Shown: positions 22,401-30,952 of the stretch, one piece after another
Layout of the letters: each line of letters begins with the position of its first letter
Position numbering within the stretch: the first letter of the stretch is position 1
Translations under genes and position numbers: made by a program
Assembly: GCA_937890355.1 (NCBI GenBank)
Contig: CALACW010000131.1
Coordinates: forward strand, 1-38,146
Source of the DNA: CALACW01 sp002431305
GTDB taxonomy: Bacteria > Bacillota > Clostridia > Oscillospirales > Acutalibacteraceae
Length of the DNA: 38,146 bases
Direction: 5' to 3'
The notes under the pieces: model-generated
Seen by the model: the letters and a program-made list of their open reading frames with translations, nothing else
The model's database searches: none
Told to the model about the DNA's origin: nothing

Positions 22401-24047
22401 TTACTCAAACAGACTGAAATCGAACTCGTCCTCATCTCCGACCTTTGCGGACGGGGGAGCGGGGCGGTTTCTGTCGTTTTTATTATTTTTATCGTCCGAA
22501 TCTTTTTTATTTTTCGATTCGTTCCCGGTCAGTTCCGAAATGTTTTTTCCGATTTGTCTGCCTGTTGATTTTGCTTTTGACATAAAGTCGGAAACAGACA
22601 TTACATTCTTATTCTTTTCGGATTGTTTTTTTCTTGCCGAACGGCTCATTTTCGATTTGATTCTGTCGGAATCCGCCTCGGATTTTCTTATTATCGTTTC
22701 GTCGTCGTCCTCGTCGTCGATTCTGTTTTCGATTCTCTGTCTGTATTTTGAAATTTTCTTTCTGCCCTTGTGCGCAACTATGTAAATATATACGCCTGCG
22801 CCGACTCCGGCAACCGCGAGAACGGTTAAGAATATCGGCGAAGTCAGAACCGTCTTTATTAAATTTAAAACAAACATCAGCGCGTTTGCGTTCACGTCGT
22901 CGCCCGAAACAAGGTCAACCTCTGCAACAACGGAATCCGCATACATGATTTTTGCATGTCCGACTTTTTCGCCCTTTTTTATCGGCGCGTTTACCGACTC
23001 GGGCAAATCGGGTTCAAAGTTTACGCTTGATTCGTCGACGCCCGACGGAACCAGCGCGTTTACTTTTTCGGCGGGGACAACTCTGATGTGGTCAGCATCC
23101 GCAGAGAGTTTTACGGGCAGTTCGCATACGTATGTCGACGTGTCGGCAACAGTGGCGAGCTTCATGTTCGCAAACGCCCATTTAAACATTCTTTTACAGT
23201 CGAGCATGGCTGTGTTGTCGTTGTAACCGTCGCCGTCCTTATCAATATTCGGCGCTTTCATCGCAACGGCTATGTAAGTATATCCGTTCTTTGTCGCGGT
23301 CGTGACGACGCTCCTGCCGGCTTTTGAAGTGTATCCTGTTTTTATACCGCTTGCGTATTCGTAATAGTAAAGTCCGCGGTAACTGTTTATTATATCCACG
23401 CTCGTGATAAGGTCGCGTTCCTCGCTTGTCTTATTCGTCGGCTGAACCGTGTAGTATACGGTATCGGTAATCTCGGCGAGAACGGGGATATCAAGCATAT
23501 GCTTTGCGATTTTTACCAGGTCGTTTGCAGTCGTGTACTGATTTTCGTTGTCAAGACCGTGAGGGTTTGCAAAATGCGTATTCGTACACCCTAAATCGGT
23601 GACGAATTTATTCATCATTTTTACAAATGAATCGATATTTCCCGCAGTATATTCCGCAAGAACGTTTGCCGCGTCGTTTGCACTCTGGAGCATTAAACAG
23701 TAAAGAAGATCTCTTACGCTTATTTCCTCGCCGGGAACGAGTCCCGCCATTGTACTGCCTGTATTGTCGAGCGGACGTATCGCCGTTGAATTAACGGTAA
23801 CCTTCTCATCAAGGTTTTTGCAGTTCTCGACGGTCAGAATTGCGGTTACTATTTTTACGAGCGAGGCAGGGCTTGCTTTTTCGTCGGGATTCTGAGAGAA
23901 AACCACCGTTCCGCTGTCCTTGCTGACGAGCAGATAGATTTCGCTGTCAAGCTCGATGGACGAGTTGTATGCCGCCGAAGCGTCTATCGGCATAACGGAA
24001 AAAATCGTTATTAATAAAGTCATAATAAAAATAATAAATTTTTTCAT
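22401..24047 (-). CDS. D-alanyl-D-alanine carboxypeptidase with long cytoplasmic tail
   Basis: 548 residues. Trims the terminal D-Ala of peptidoglycan pentapeptides (peptidase S11, DacF/PBP5 type). Signal peptide 1-25; active-site SLVK (S62, K65), SAN (122-124) and KTG (236-238). A Ca-loop-like insert DKDGDGYNDN lies near 269-278. The PBP5 C-terminal beta domain (about 300-385) is followed by a true transmembrane helix (about 404-424) and a 124-residue, highly charged tail (RKKISKYRQR; DDEDDDE; ending EDEFDFSLFE). Most family members end in a short amphipathic anchor, so the tail is unusual. AGGTG is correctly spaced for ATG 24047, not 24053. Confidence 0.9.
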   Translation of the reverse strand: MKKFIIFIMTLLITIFSVMPIDASAAYNSSIELDSEIYLLVSKDSGTVVFSQNPDEKASPASLVKIVTAILTVENCKNLDEKVTVNSTAIRPLDNTGSTMAGLVPGEEISVRDLLYCLMLQSANDAANVLAEYTAGNIDSFVKMMNKFVTDLGCTNTHFANPHGLDNENQYTTANDLVKIAKHMLDIPVLAEITDTVYYTVQPTNKTSEERDLITSVDIINSYRGLYYYEYASGIKTGYTSKAGRSVVTTATKNGYTYIAVAMKAPNIDKDGDGYNDNTAMLDCKRMFKWAFANMKLATVADTSTYVCELPVKLSADADHIRVVPAEKVNALVPSGVDESSVNFEPDLPESVNAPIKKGEKVGHAKIMYADSVVAEVDLVSGDDVNANALMFVLNLIKTVLTSPIFLTVLAVAGVGAGVYIYIVAHKGRKKISKYRQRIENRIDDEDDDETIIRKSEADSDRIKSKMSRSARKKQSEKNKNVMSVSDFMSKAKSTGRQIGKNISELTGNESKNKKDSDDKNNKNDRNRPAPPSAKVGDEDEFDFSLFE

Positions 24048-24076
24048 AGACATTCACCTGAAGAATAGTGTATAAT
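24047..24076 (+). promoter_or_regulatory. Promoter of the metallophosphoesterase gene
   Basis: TAGACA (24047-24052), 18 bases, TATAAT (24071-24076). The -35 overlaps the start of the divergent carboxypeptidase gene. Confidence 0.6.
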
Positions 24077-24107
24077 ATATTCAATAACCGATTAAGAGGG
24101 TAATTTT

Positions 24108-24800
24108 ATGGTTTACGTTACGGGCGATACCCACGGGGATATCAGCCGTCTTTCACCGTCGGCTCTTAAATTTATGGAGCCGGGCGATACTTTAATAATA
24201 TGCGGAGACTTCGGATTCGTTTGGGATAACTCCAAACGCGAGGATAAGATATTGAGAAGCCTCGGCAAAAGAAGATACAACATTTGTTTTATTGACGGTA
24301 CGCATGAAAATTTCGGTCTGCTCGACCGTTATCCCGTTACTAAATTCAACGGCGGAAAGGTTCACCGCATTTCGGGCAATCTCTATCACCTCATGCGCGG
24401 ACAGCTTTACCGTATAGACGGTATGAGCATCTTTACGATGGGCGGGGGAGAACTTCCCGACGCGGAATACGTTGAGGTCGGCGACGAGTTGGGCGGCGCT
24501 CAGCTCCCGAGCCGTGATGAACTTCTCGCCGGTATCGGCGTTATGGAACTGGTCGACTATAATGTAGATGTGATAATAACCCACGAACCTCCCGCGAAGA
24601 CGAGAGAATTTCTTCTGCTCAATACAAAAGAGGAGGCAAAGGTCTCCGTGCTCAACACGTTTTTTGACGAACTGAGCCGTCAGTGCACATATAAAAAGTG
24701 GTTTTTCGGAAGCATGCATATCGATAAATTCATTTCCTCGAATCAAATCGCGCTGTATAAAAATATCGTCGACGCTAAAACGGGAATGAAAGTAAAGTGA
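24108..24800 (+). CDS. Calcineurin-like metallophosphoesterase
   Basis: 230 residues. Metal-binding motifs in order: GDTHGD (6-11), CGDFG, DGTHENF, THEPP and GSMHID. The third motif is usually G-N-H-E/D in this fold, with Asn as a metal ligand; here it is G-T-H-E followed by N. The protein could be a phosphodiesterase or phosphoprotein phosphatase; no transmembrane segment. Faces the iron alcohol dehydrogenase, with a shared terminator. Confidence 0.85.
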   Translation: MVYVTGDTHGDISRLSPSALKFMEPGDTLIICGDFGFVWDNSKREDKILRSLGKRRYNICFIDGTHENFGLLDRYPVTKFNGGKVHRISGNLYHLMRGQLYRIDGMSIFTMGGGELPDAEYVEVGDELGGAQLPSRDELLAGIGVMELVDYNVDVIITHEPPAKTREFLLLNTKEEAKVSVLNTFFDELSRQCTYKKWFFGSMHIDKFISSNQIALYKNIVDAKTGMKVK

Positions 24801-24807
24801 ATATTCG

Positions 24808-24838
24808 GACGGAGCGGTTTTCGTTCCGTTCTTTTTTA
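24808..24838. terminator. Terminator between convergent genes
   Basis: GACGGAGCG (24808-24816) pairs with CGTTCCGTT (24822-24830) with wobbles, then C and six T. Very close to the minus-strand stop at 24842, so it may serve both genes. Confidence 0.7.
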
Positions 24839-24841
24839 TAT

Positions 24842-25948
24842 TTATAAGAATTTTTTGAGAACTTCGCGCGCCGTTTCGTGCGTGAAGTCTCCGGGCGTTC
24901 TCTCGAAATTTTTAACGCCGTTTGCCCAGCGTTTTGAGTATGAATCAATTTCTTCTTCGCTCATTTTAATATTTACGTCGGTGAGCGCGTTTATTATTTT
25001 TTTGAACGTATCGATATCCGAATTTATAACGCGGAAAAACTCGTCCGCTTTTTCTTTCTCGTATTTAACGGCGAGAGAGACGTATTCATTCATAAACGCC
25101 GTACATGCTCTGCCGTGAGGGATTCCGAAATCCTCAGTCAGAACGTAGCCGACGGTGTGCGGGAAGCACGTACCCGTAATGTTTATCGCAAGACCGCCCA
25201 AAAGGGAAGCGGTATAAAGCTCGTCCCGCTCTTTTTCGCCGGGGAGTCTTTTTTCGATATACAACATGACGAGATGTTTCCAAAGAATCTCGATTCCGCG
25301 CTTTGCATACATGGCGGACAGCTCGTTTGAATTTTCAGCAAAATACGATTCTACGCAGTGCGCGAAAGCGTCGAGAGCAGAGGAAACCGTAACGGAATAC
25401 GGAACGGAGTACGTATATTTCGAGTCGCAGAACGATACCTTTGCATAACAATCAGAACCGGAAATGCTCTTTTTGCATCCCGTTTCGGAATTTGTAAGAA
25501 CGGAAACGCCCGTAACCTCGCTTCCCGTGCCTGCGGTGGTGCCTATAAGGATAACCGGCAGAGGAGCATTACATCCCGAACGCGAGTAAATATCGGTCTC
25601 GCGCATGTCCTTATTCGAAGCGTAAATGGCCGCAGCTTTTGAAGCGTCGAGAGGAGAGCCTCCGCCTATTCCTATGATAAAATCGGCTGAAATATTCCTC
25701 GCTTTTTCTCCGGCTTTTAAGCAGTCGGACGTCAGCGGATTCTCAGTAATCGAATCAAAAATTTCATACTCGATCCCCGCGTTTTCAAGCGTCTTTTGAG
25801 CGTCGGACAAAGCTCCGCTTTTCTTTGCCGCTGAGCCGGACGTTACGATAAGACACTTTTTGCCGAACGAAGAAAAAACGCCGGCTGAGTTTGTTACGCA
25901 GTCTCGCGAGTTTATCACCCTTGCGGGCATATATGAAGAAATATTCAT
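24842..25948 (-). CDS. Iron-containing alcohol dehydrogenase
   Basis: 368 residues. NAD(P)-dependent alcohol/aldehyde interconversion, probably fermentative. Motifs: IIGIGGGSPLDASKAAA (nucleotide binding), TTAGTGSEVT, and metal ligands in SALDAFAHCVE (Asp, His), FPHTVGY (His) and GIPHGRA (His). All four iron ligands are present. GGAG lies nine bases before ATG 25948, better than 25957. Substrate cannot be read from sequence. Monocistronic between its promoter and the shared terminator. Confidence 0.9.
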   Translation of the reverse strand: MNISSYMPARVINSRDCVTNSAGVFSSFGKKCLIVTSGSAAKKSGALSDAQKTLENAGIEYEIFDSITENPLTSDCLKAGEKARNISADFIIGIGGGSPLDASKAAAIYASNKDMRETDIYSRSGCNAPLPVILIGTTAGTGSEVTGVSVLTNSETGCKKSISGSDCYAKVSFCDSKYTYSVPYSVTVSSALDAFAHCVESYFAENSNELSAMYAKRGIEILWKHLVMLYIEKRLPGEKERDELYTASLLGGLAINITGTCFPHTVGYVLTEDFGIPHGRACTAFMNEYVSLAVKYEKEKADEFFRVINSDIDTFKKIINALTDVNIKMSEEEIDSYSKRWANGVKNFERTPGDFTHETAREVLKKFL

Positions 25949-25991
25949 TAAAAACATCTCCGAAAAGTTAAAAAGTAATTAATATAAATTA

Positions 25992-26020
25992 AGTATACAA
26001 TATATAAAGAGCATTTGCAA
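25992..26020 (-). promoter_or_regulatory. Promoter of the alcohol dehydrogenase gene
   Basis: Minus strand TTGCAA (26020-26015), 17 bases, TATACT (25997-25992), 44 bases before the ATG. Confidence 0.5.
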
Positions 26021-26078
26021 AGCGTTTTTACCATTCTTATAAAAAAAATAATAATTTATCGTATTTAACATATCTTTC

Positions 26079-26108
26079 TTGACAATTGATATGAAAATGG
26101 TGTAAAAT
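26079..26108 (+). promoter_or_regulatory. Promoter of glpK
   Basis: TTGACA (26079-26084), 18 bases, TAAAAT (26103-26108). No catabolite or antiterminator element was recognised between it and the start. Confidence 0.7.
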
Positions 26109-26152
26109 GCTTATATGATTTTATTTGATTTCTTATCAACCGGGAGGCTGTC

Positions 26153-27661
26153 ATGTCTAAAAAATATATTATCGCTCTCGACCAGGGAACGACAAGCTCA
26201 AGAACCATAGTTTTCAACAAAAAAGGCGAAATTGTATCAAAGGCGCAGTACGAATTTCCGCAGATTTACCCCAAAGCGGGATGGGTCGAGCATGACCCTG
26301 AGGCTATACTGACCAGTCAGTTCCGCTCTATTGCCGACGCGCTTGTAGAGGGTAAAATCGAGGCTAAGGATATCGCCGCCATCGGCGTTACCAATCAGCG
26401 CGAGACTACGATTCTCTGGGATAAAAACTCGGGCAAGCCCGTTTATAACGCTATCGTATGGCAGTGCCGCCGTACCGCTCCCATGTGCGAGCAGTTAAAG
26501 GCGGAGGGACTCGGCGAGTACATACAGGAGCACACGGGACTTATTATAGACGCGTACTTCTCGGGTACAAAAATTAAATGGATTCTCGATAACTGCGAGA
26601 AAGCCCGTAAACTTGCCGCTGAGGGTAATCTTCTTTTCGGTACTATCGACACGTGGCTTATATGGAACCTCACGGGACGCAAGGTTCATATAACGGACTA
26701 TTCCAACGCTTCGAGAACCATGCTTTTCGACGTTGACAGACTTTGCTGGGATGAGTATCTCTGCGATAAGCTCGGTATCCCGATGTCGATTCTGCCTGAG
26801 GTTCGCCCCTCGAGCGAGGTTTACGGAGAGGTTGCACCCGGAATCCCCGGACTCGAAGCTCTCGCGGGAGTTCCCGTAGCCAGCGCCGTAGGCGACCAGC
26901 CCGCCGCTCTGTTCGGTCAGGCGTGCTTCCGCCCCGGTCAGGCAAAGAATACGTACGGAACCGGCTGTTTCCTTCTTATGAATACAGGAGGACAGCGCGT
27001 TAAATCAAAACATAACCTTCTCACCGGTATAGCATGGGGTATTGACGGCAGAGTAGAGTACAGCATAGAGGGCAGCGCGTTTAACGCAGGCGCTGTTATC
27101 CAGTGGTTAAGAGACGAAATGGAACTTATTTCGAGCGCACCCGAGTGCGACCGTCTTGCAGAGAGCGTACCCGACGCTAACGGAATTTATCTTGTTCCCG
27201 CATTTACCGGACTCGGCGCGCCGTACTGGGATATGTATGCAAGAGGCTGTATCGTAGGTATTACGAGAGGTACAAATAAACGTCATATCGCCCGAGCGGT
27301 TCTGGAGAGCATAACATTCCAGATGACCGACCTTTTGGAAGCTATGAAAGCCGACTCGGATATACGTCTTGAAGAACTGAGAGTCGACGGAGGCGCCAGC
27401 GTAAGCAATATCATGATGCAGATTCAGGCCAACATGATCGGTACGACGGTTAACCGTCCCAAGGTTGTAGAGACTACAGCCCTCGGCGCGGCATATCTTG
27501 CGGGACTCGCAGTAGGCGTATGGAAGTCAAGAGCCGAAATCGAGGGAATCAGAGAGGTTTCCAGAGAGTTTGTTCCTCAGCTGAGCAAGACAGAACGCGA
27601 TAAGATTTATGCGGGATGGAAAAAGGCTGTTGAAAGATCAATGAACTGGGCTGACAAATAA
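26153..27661 (+). CDS. glpK: Glycerol kinase
   Basis: 502 residues, normal length. ATP-dependent phosphorylation of glycerol to sn-glycerol 3-phosphate. FGGY-kinase motifs: ALDQGTTSSR at the N-end, VTNQRETT, WQCRRT, YSNASRTMLFD, VGDQPAALFGQ and NTYGTGCFLL. In bacilli and enterococci a His in a YHFYG motif is phosphorylated by HPr; here the matching stretch reads SSEVYGE, as in E. coli, so PTS phosphorylation control is unlikely (inference). No glpF or glpO beside it. GGGAGG precedes ATG. Confidence 0.96.
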   Translation: MSKKYIIALDQGTTSSRTIVFNKKGEIVSKAQYEFPQIYPKAGWVEHDPEAILTSQFRSIADALVEGKIEAKDIAAIGVTNQRETTILWDKNSGKPVYNAIVWQCRRTAPMCEQLKAEGLGEYIQEHTGLIIDAYFSGTKIKWILDNCEKARKLAAEGNLLFGTIDTWLIWNLTGRKVHITDYSNASRTMLFDVDRLCWDEYLCDKLGIPMSILPEVRPSSEVYGEVAPGIPGLEALAGVPVASAVGDQPAALFGQACFRPGQAKNTYGTGCFLLMNTGGQRVKSKHNLLTGIAWGIDGRVEYSIEGSAFNAGAVIQWLRDEMELISSAPECDRLAESVPDANGIYLVPAFTGLGAPYWDMYARGCIVGITRGTNKRHIARAVLESITFQMTDLLEAMKADSDIRLEELRVDGGASVSNIMMQIQANMIGTTVNRPKVVETTALGAAYLAGLAVGVWKSRAEIEGIREVSREFVPQLSKTERDKIYAGWKKAVERSMNWADK

Positions 27662-27673
27662 AATATAATCATA

Positions 27674-27707
27674 GGAGGAATGTCCGAAAACGGGGCGTTC
27701 CTCTTTT
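27674..27707 (+). terminator. Terminator of glpK
   Basis: GGAGGAATGTCC (27674-27685) pairs with GGGGCGTTCCTC (to 27703) through a short loop, with two G-T wobbles, then TTTT. Confidence 0.75.
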
Positions 27708-27775
27708 GCTGTTACAGAAATATATAATGTGTTTTAAACATCCGAACGCCCAAATGTTCATTATTTATTTTAGTA

Positions 27776-27804
27776 TTGATATTATTAAAAAACGTTGATA
27801 TAAT
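27776..27804 (+). promoter_or_regulatory. Promoter of serC-serA
   Basis: TTGATA (27776-27781), 17 bases, TATAAT (27799-27804). The leader of about 75 bases shows no riboswitch or T-box that I recognise. Confidence 0.7.
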
Positions 27805-27882
27805 AGAATTCAAAGCAATAAAGACATTTTTGCATATAATGTAAACGTACGTCTGCGTTGACTTTGACAAGGAGGTTTTTTT

Positions 27883-28965
27883 ATGAGCAGAGTATACAAT
27901 TTTTCGGCGGGTCCGTCCATGCTTCCCGAAGAAGTTTTGAAAAAAGCGGCGGACGAGATGCTTGATTATAAAGGAAGCGGTCAGTCCGTAATGGAGATGT
28001 CGCACCGTTCGAAAGTCTTTAAATCAATTATAGACGAGGCGGAATCCCTTTTCAGAGAACTTCTCAAAATTCCCGATAATTATAAAGTTCTGTTTTTGCA
28101 GGGCGGTGCGTCCACTCAGTTTGCCGCGATCCCCCTTAACTTTATGAATGGCAGCGGAAAAGCCGATTTTATTATAACCGGACAGTGGGCAAAGAAAGCG
28201 TATCAGGAGGCGTCACGTTACGGCAATGCACGAGTTGTTGCATCGAGCGCGGATAAGACATTTTCATACCTTCCCAAGACTAAGCCCGAGGATTTTGACC
28301 CTGAGGCAGACTATGCGTATATTTGTATCAACAATACGATTTACGGAACCTGTTACCGCGAGATTCCCGACGTAGGTTCAATTCCGCTTATCGGTGATAT
28401 TTCGTCGTCATTCATGTCCGAACCTGTGGACGTTTCGAAGTTTGCTGTTCTCTACGGCGGTGCGCAGAAGAATATAGGCCCTGCGGGTCTGACTGTCGTA
28501 ATTGTCCGTGAAGATATGCTCGGCAAGGCGAGAGATATCACCCCGACCATGCTTAACTACGCCGTTCATGCTGAAAACGGCTCTATGTACAACACTCCGC
28601 CGTGCTACGCTATTTATATGTGCAAGAACGTTCTCGAGTGGATTAAGGAGCAGGGCGGTCTTGAAAAGATGAAAGAGCATAACGAGAAAAAGGCTAAGAT
28701 TCTTTATGATTTCCTTGACTCGTCAAAGATGTTCAGAGGTACCGTTGTAAAGGAGGATCGTTCTCTCATGAACGTGCCTTTTGTTACCGATTCCGACGAA
28801 CTTAACAAGAAGTTTATTGCCGAGGCGGAAGAAGCCGGATTCGTAAATCTTAAAGGTCACAGAACCGTCGGCGGTATGAGAGCTTCGATTTACAATGCAA
28901 TGCCTATCGAGGGCGTTCAGAAGCTTGTTGATTTTATGGCAAAATTCGAGGCGGACAACGCCTGA
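27883..28965 (+). CDS. serC: Phosphoserine aminotransferase
   Basis: 360 residues. Converts 3-phosphohydroxypyruvate to phosphoserine with glutamate, PLP-dependent. Motifs: NFSAGPSMLPEEVL, MEMSHRSK, FLQGGASTQF, GDISSSF, and YGGAQKNIGPAG with the PLP Lys at 196. SD AAGGAGG is strong. Forms an operon with serA, 24 bases downstream. No serB is nearby. Confidence 0.95.
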   Translation: MSRVYNFSAGPSMLPEEVLKKAADEMLDYKGSGQSVMEMSHRSKVFKSIIDEAESLFRELLKIPDNYKVLFLQGGASTQFAAIPLNFMNGSGKADFIITGQWAKKAYQEASRYGNARVVASSADKTFSYLPKTKPEDFDPEADYAYICINNTIYGTCYREIPDVGSIPLIGDISSSFMSEPVDVSKFAVLYGGAQKNIGPAGLTVVIVREDMLGKARDITPTMLNYAVHAENGSMYNTPPCYAIYMCKNVLEWIKEQGGLEKMKEHNEKKAKILYDFLDSSKMFRGTVVKEDRSLMNVPFVTDSDELNKKFIAEAEEAGFVNLKGHRTVGGMRASIYNAMPIEGVQKLVDFMAKFEADNA

Positions 28966-28989
28966 ATCTCAGTGAGAGGTTGATTTTAT

Positions 28990-30147
28990 ATGTATAATAT
29001 TTTAACTCTTAATAAAATATCCGCCGCAGGTCTCGGCAAATTCGATAAGGAAAAATATGCATGTTCCGATGACTGCGCTTCACCCGACGCCGTCATTGTA
29101 CGTTCCGCGTCAATGTTTGACATCGATTTCCCTTCGAGCGTTCTGTCTATAGCGAGAGCCGGCGCGGGATATAACAATATTCCCGTAGATAAATGCACCG
29201 AAAACGGAATATGCGTATTCAATACGCCCGGAGCTAACGCCAACGCCGTTAAGGAACTCGTGCTTTGTGCGCTGTTTCTTTCCTCGCGTAAGATAGTTGC
29301 CGGTGCAAAGTGGTGCGAAACGCTTAAGGGAAGCGGTGACGAGGTTTCCAAAAAAGTCGAAAAGGGTAAGTCGAATTTTGCCGGTCCCGAGATTAAGGGC
29401 AAAACCCTCGGCGTTATCGGTCTCGGCGCTATCGGCGTTCTTGTTGCAAACGGCGCTAAGGCTCTCGGAATGGACGTTATAGGCTACGACCCGTTTTTAT
29501 CAGACAAAGCCGCCTCTATGCTTGATAAAACTATAAGAGTTACATCGGTAATAGACCGTATTTTTGAGGAGAGCGATTATATAACTCTCCACGCTCCTCT
29601 TAATGATTCTACGAGAAACACGATTTGTGCCGAAACTCTCGCAAAGTGTAAGGACGGCGTAAGAATCCTCAATTTTGCAAGAGGGGAGCTTGTAAATAAT
29701 TCCGATATTCTTTCTGCGCTCGAAAGCGGAAAATGCTCGGCTTACGCTACGGATTTTCCGACTGACGATCAGCTTTGCGCCGACGGTGTTATCGCGCTTC
29801 CTCATCTCGGAGCTTCCACACCCGAATCAGAGGAAAACTGCGCGGTTATGGCGGTTGAGCAGACAGCCGAATACATTGAAAACGGAAATGTTATAAACTC
29901 CGTTAATCTGCCGTGCGTCTCTAAGGACAGAGTCCGCGGAAAAAGCCGTATAACGGTTATTACCGACTCCGATATAAGTGCAAAGATATTTGAATGCCTT
30001 GACTCAAAAGGCGTTGACCGTGCAGATGCATCCGTTTCAATAAGAAAGAATACGGGATATATTATAATTGATACGGATTCCGATGTTTCCGGCATTTCGG
30101 ACGATTTAAAGTCCGTTGACGGTGTTATCAGAGTAAGAGTTCTTTAA
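28990..30147 (+). CDS. serA: D-3-phosphoglycerate dehydrogenase
   Basis: 385 residues, the short form. First step of serine synthesis. Substrate region RAGAGYNNIP; NAD motif GLGAIG (144-149); catalytic NFARGE with R231, and PHLGAS with H272. The C-terminal 70 residues (SRITVITDSDISAKIFECL onward) have ACT-like spacing, so serine feedback is possible. Follows serC and ends at a strong terminator. Confidence 0.93.
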   Translation: MYNILTLNKISAAGLGKFDKEKYACSDDCASPDAVIVRSASMFDIDFPSSVLSIARAGAGYNNIPVDKCTENGICVFNTPGANANAVKELVLCALFLSSRKIVAGAKWCETLKGSGDEVSKKVEKGKSNFAGPEIKGKTLGVIGLGAIGVLVANGAKALGMDVIGYDPFLSDKAASMLDKTIRVTSVIDRIFEESDYITLHAPLNDSTRNTICAETLAKCKDGVRILNFARGELVNNSDILSALESGKCSAYATDFPTDDQLCADGVIALPHLGASTPESEENCAVMAVEQTAEYIENGNVINSVNLPCVSKDRVRGKSRITVITDSDISAKIFECLDSKGVDRADASVSIRKNTGYIIIDTDSDVSGISDDLKSVDGVIRVRVL

Positions 30148-30167
30148 TTTAATATATTATAATAAAA

Positions 30168-30203
30168 ACTGCGAAGCCTTAAAAACTTCGCAGTTGTTTT
30201 TTT
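30168..30203 (+). terminator. Terminator of serC-serA
   Basis: ACTGCGAAG (30168-30176) pairs perfectly with CTTCGCAGT (30186-30194), then TG and seven T. Confidence 0.92.
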
Positions 30204-30213
30204 GTGCGTTTAT

Positions 30214-30777
30214 TTATTCAACGCCTAAAACGTTATCAGTGCATTCGGCAAGATACTTTGCAACAGAGGGGATATCTTCCTTGCACTCGTTGTAGAGCCA
30301 TTTTCCTACGGTTAAAACCGCACCGCCGACAAGGAAATTGAATATGTACATAAACTTTTCCTCGGAAATACCGCTCTGATTCGTAAGCCATGTCTGTACG
30401 CTCATTACATATGCCGGACCGGCGATCTCGTTTATTATATCACTGCTGTGGCTTGAATTTATTATCATTGAAAAAATTTCCCTATTGTTGGAAATGAGGA
30501 CGAGAAGCTTTACAAACATCTCGTAAGTGTCCTGCGTCGCGAATATTTCGTCAACGGTTTCTCTCGCCGACATCAGAAATTTGTTTTTAATCTGAAAAAG
30601 GAGATCATAGATGTTCGTATAGTATTTATAAAACGAACCTCTGTTTATATTTGCCTTTGCGCAAAGTTCCGTAACGGAGATCTCATTAACGTTTTTTTCT
30701 TTAAGCAGTTCAAAGACGGCATCCTGAAGCATGCGCTTTGTATACTGGATACGTCTGTCTTCTTTTTTTTGATCCAT
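30214..30777 (-). CDS. TetR/AcrR family regulator
   Basis: 187 residues. N-terminal helix-turn-helix about 25-50 (ISVTELCAKANINRGSFYKYYTNI region with the typical G-S-F-Y-K-Y-Y recognition helix end). The C-terminal part resembles the TetR_C_7-type domain (NREIFSMIINSS, IFNFLVGGAVLTVGKWL). SD GGAGGG, six bases from ATG. Target unknown; a palindrome at 30837-30858 over its own -35 suggests autoregulation. Convergent with serA. Confidence 0.85.
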   Translation of the reverse strand: MDQKKEDRRIQYTKRMLQDAVFELLKEKNVNEISVTELCAKANINRGSFYKYYTNIYDLLFQIKNKFLMSARETVDEIFATQDTYEMFVKLLVLISNNREIFSMIINSSHSSDIINEIAGPAYVMSVQTWLTNQSGISEEKFMYIFNFLVGGAVLTVGKWLYNECKEDIPSVAKYLAECTDNVLGVE

Positions 30778-30809
30778 AATGATCCCTCCGAAAATTGAAC
30801 ATGAGTATA

Positions 30810-30838
30810 ATTGTACAGCCTATTGCCGAAAATGTCAA
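30810..30838 (-). promoter_or_regulatory. Promoter of the TetR gene
   Basis: Minus strand TTGACA (30838-30833), 17 bases, TACAAT (30815-30810), 33 bases before the ATG. Confidence 0.75.
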
Positions 30839-30858
30839 CATCAAAGGATATGGATGTT
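30837..30858. promoter_or_regulatory. Palindrome, possible TetR operator
   Basis: AACATC (30837-30842) and GATGTT (30853-30858) are inverted with a ten-base spacer, abutting the -35 of the TetR promoter. The 22-base size suits a TetR-family dimer. Confidence 0.35.
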
Positions 30859-30892
30859 TGCTATTTTTATAAACTTTTTATGACAAAATGAA

Positions 30893-30931
30893 GATAAAAA
30901 ACAGCTCCGAATCATAATTTTGATTCGGAGC
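30893..30931 (-). terminator. Terminator of the HtrA unit
   Basis: GCTCCGAATCA (30904-30914) and TGATTCGGAGC (30921-30931) form a perfect eleven-pair stem. On the minus strand it is followed by GTTTTTTATC. Confidence 0.9.
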
Positions 30932-30952
30932 CGATATTTACCGGTTTAACGA

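Noticed and set aside
27805..27882. Riboswitch upstream of serC
   Set aside because: The leader is short, AT-rich and lacks any recognisable aptamer core.
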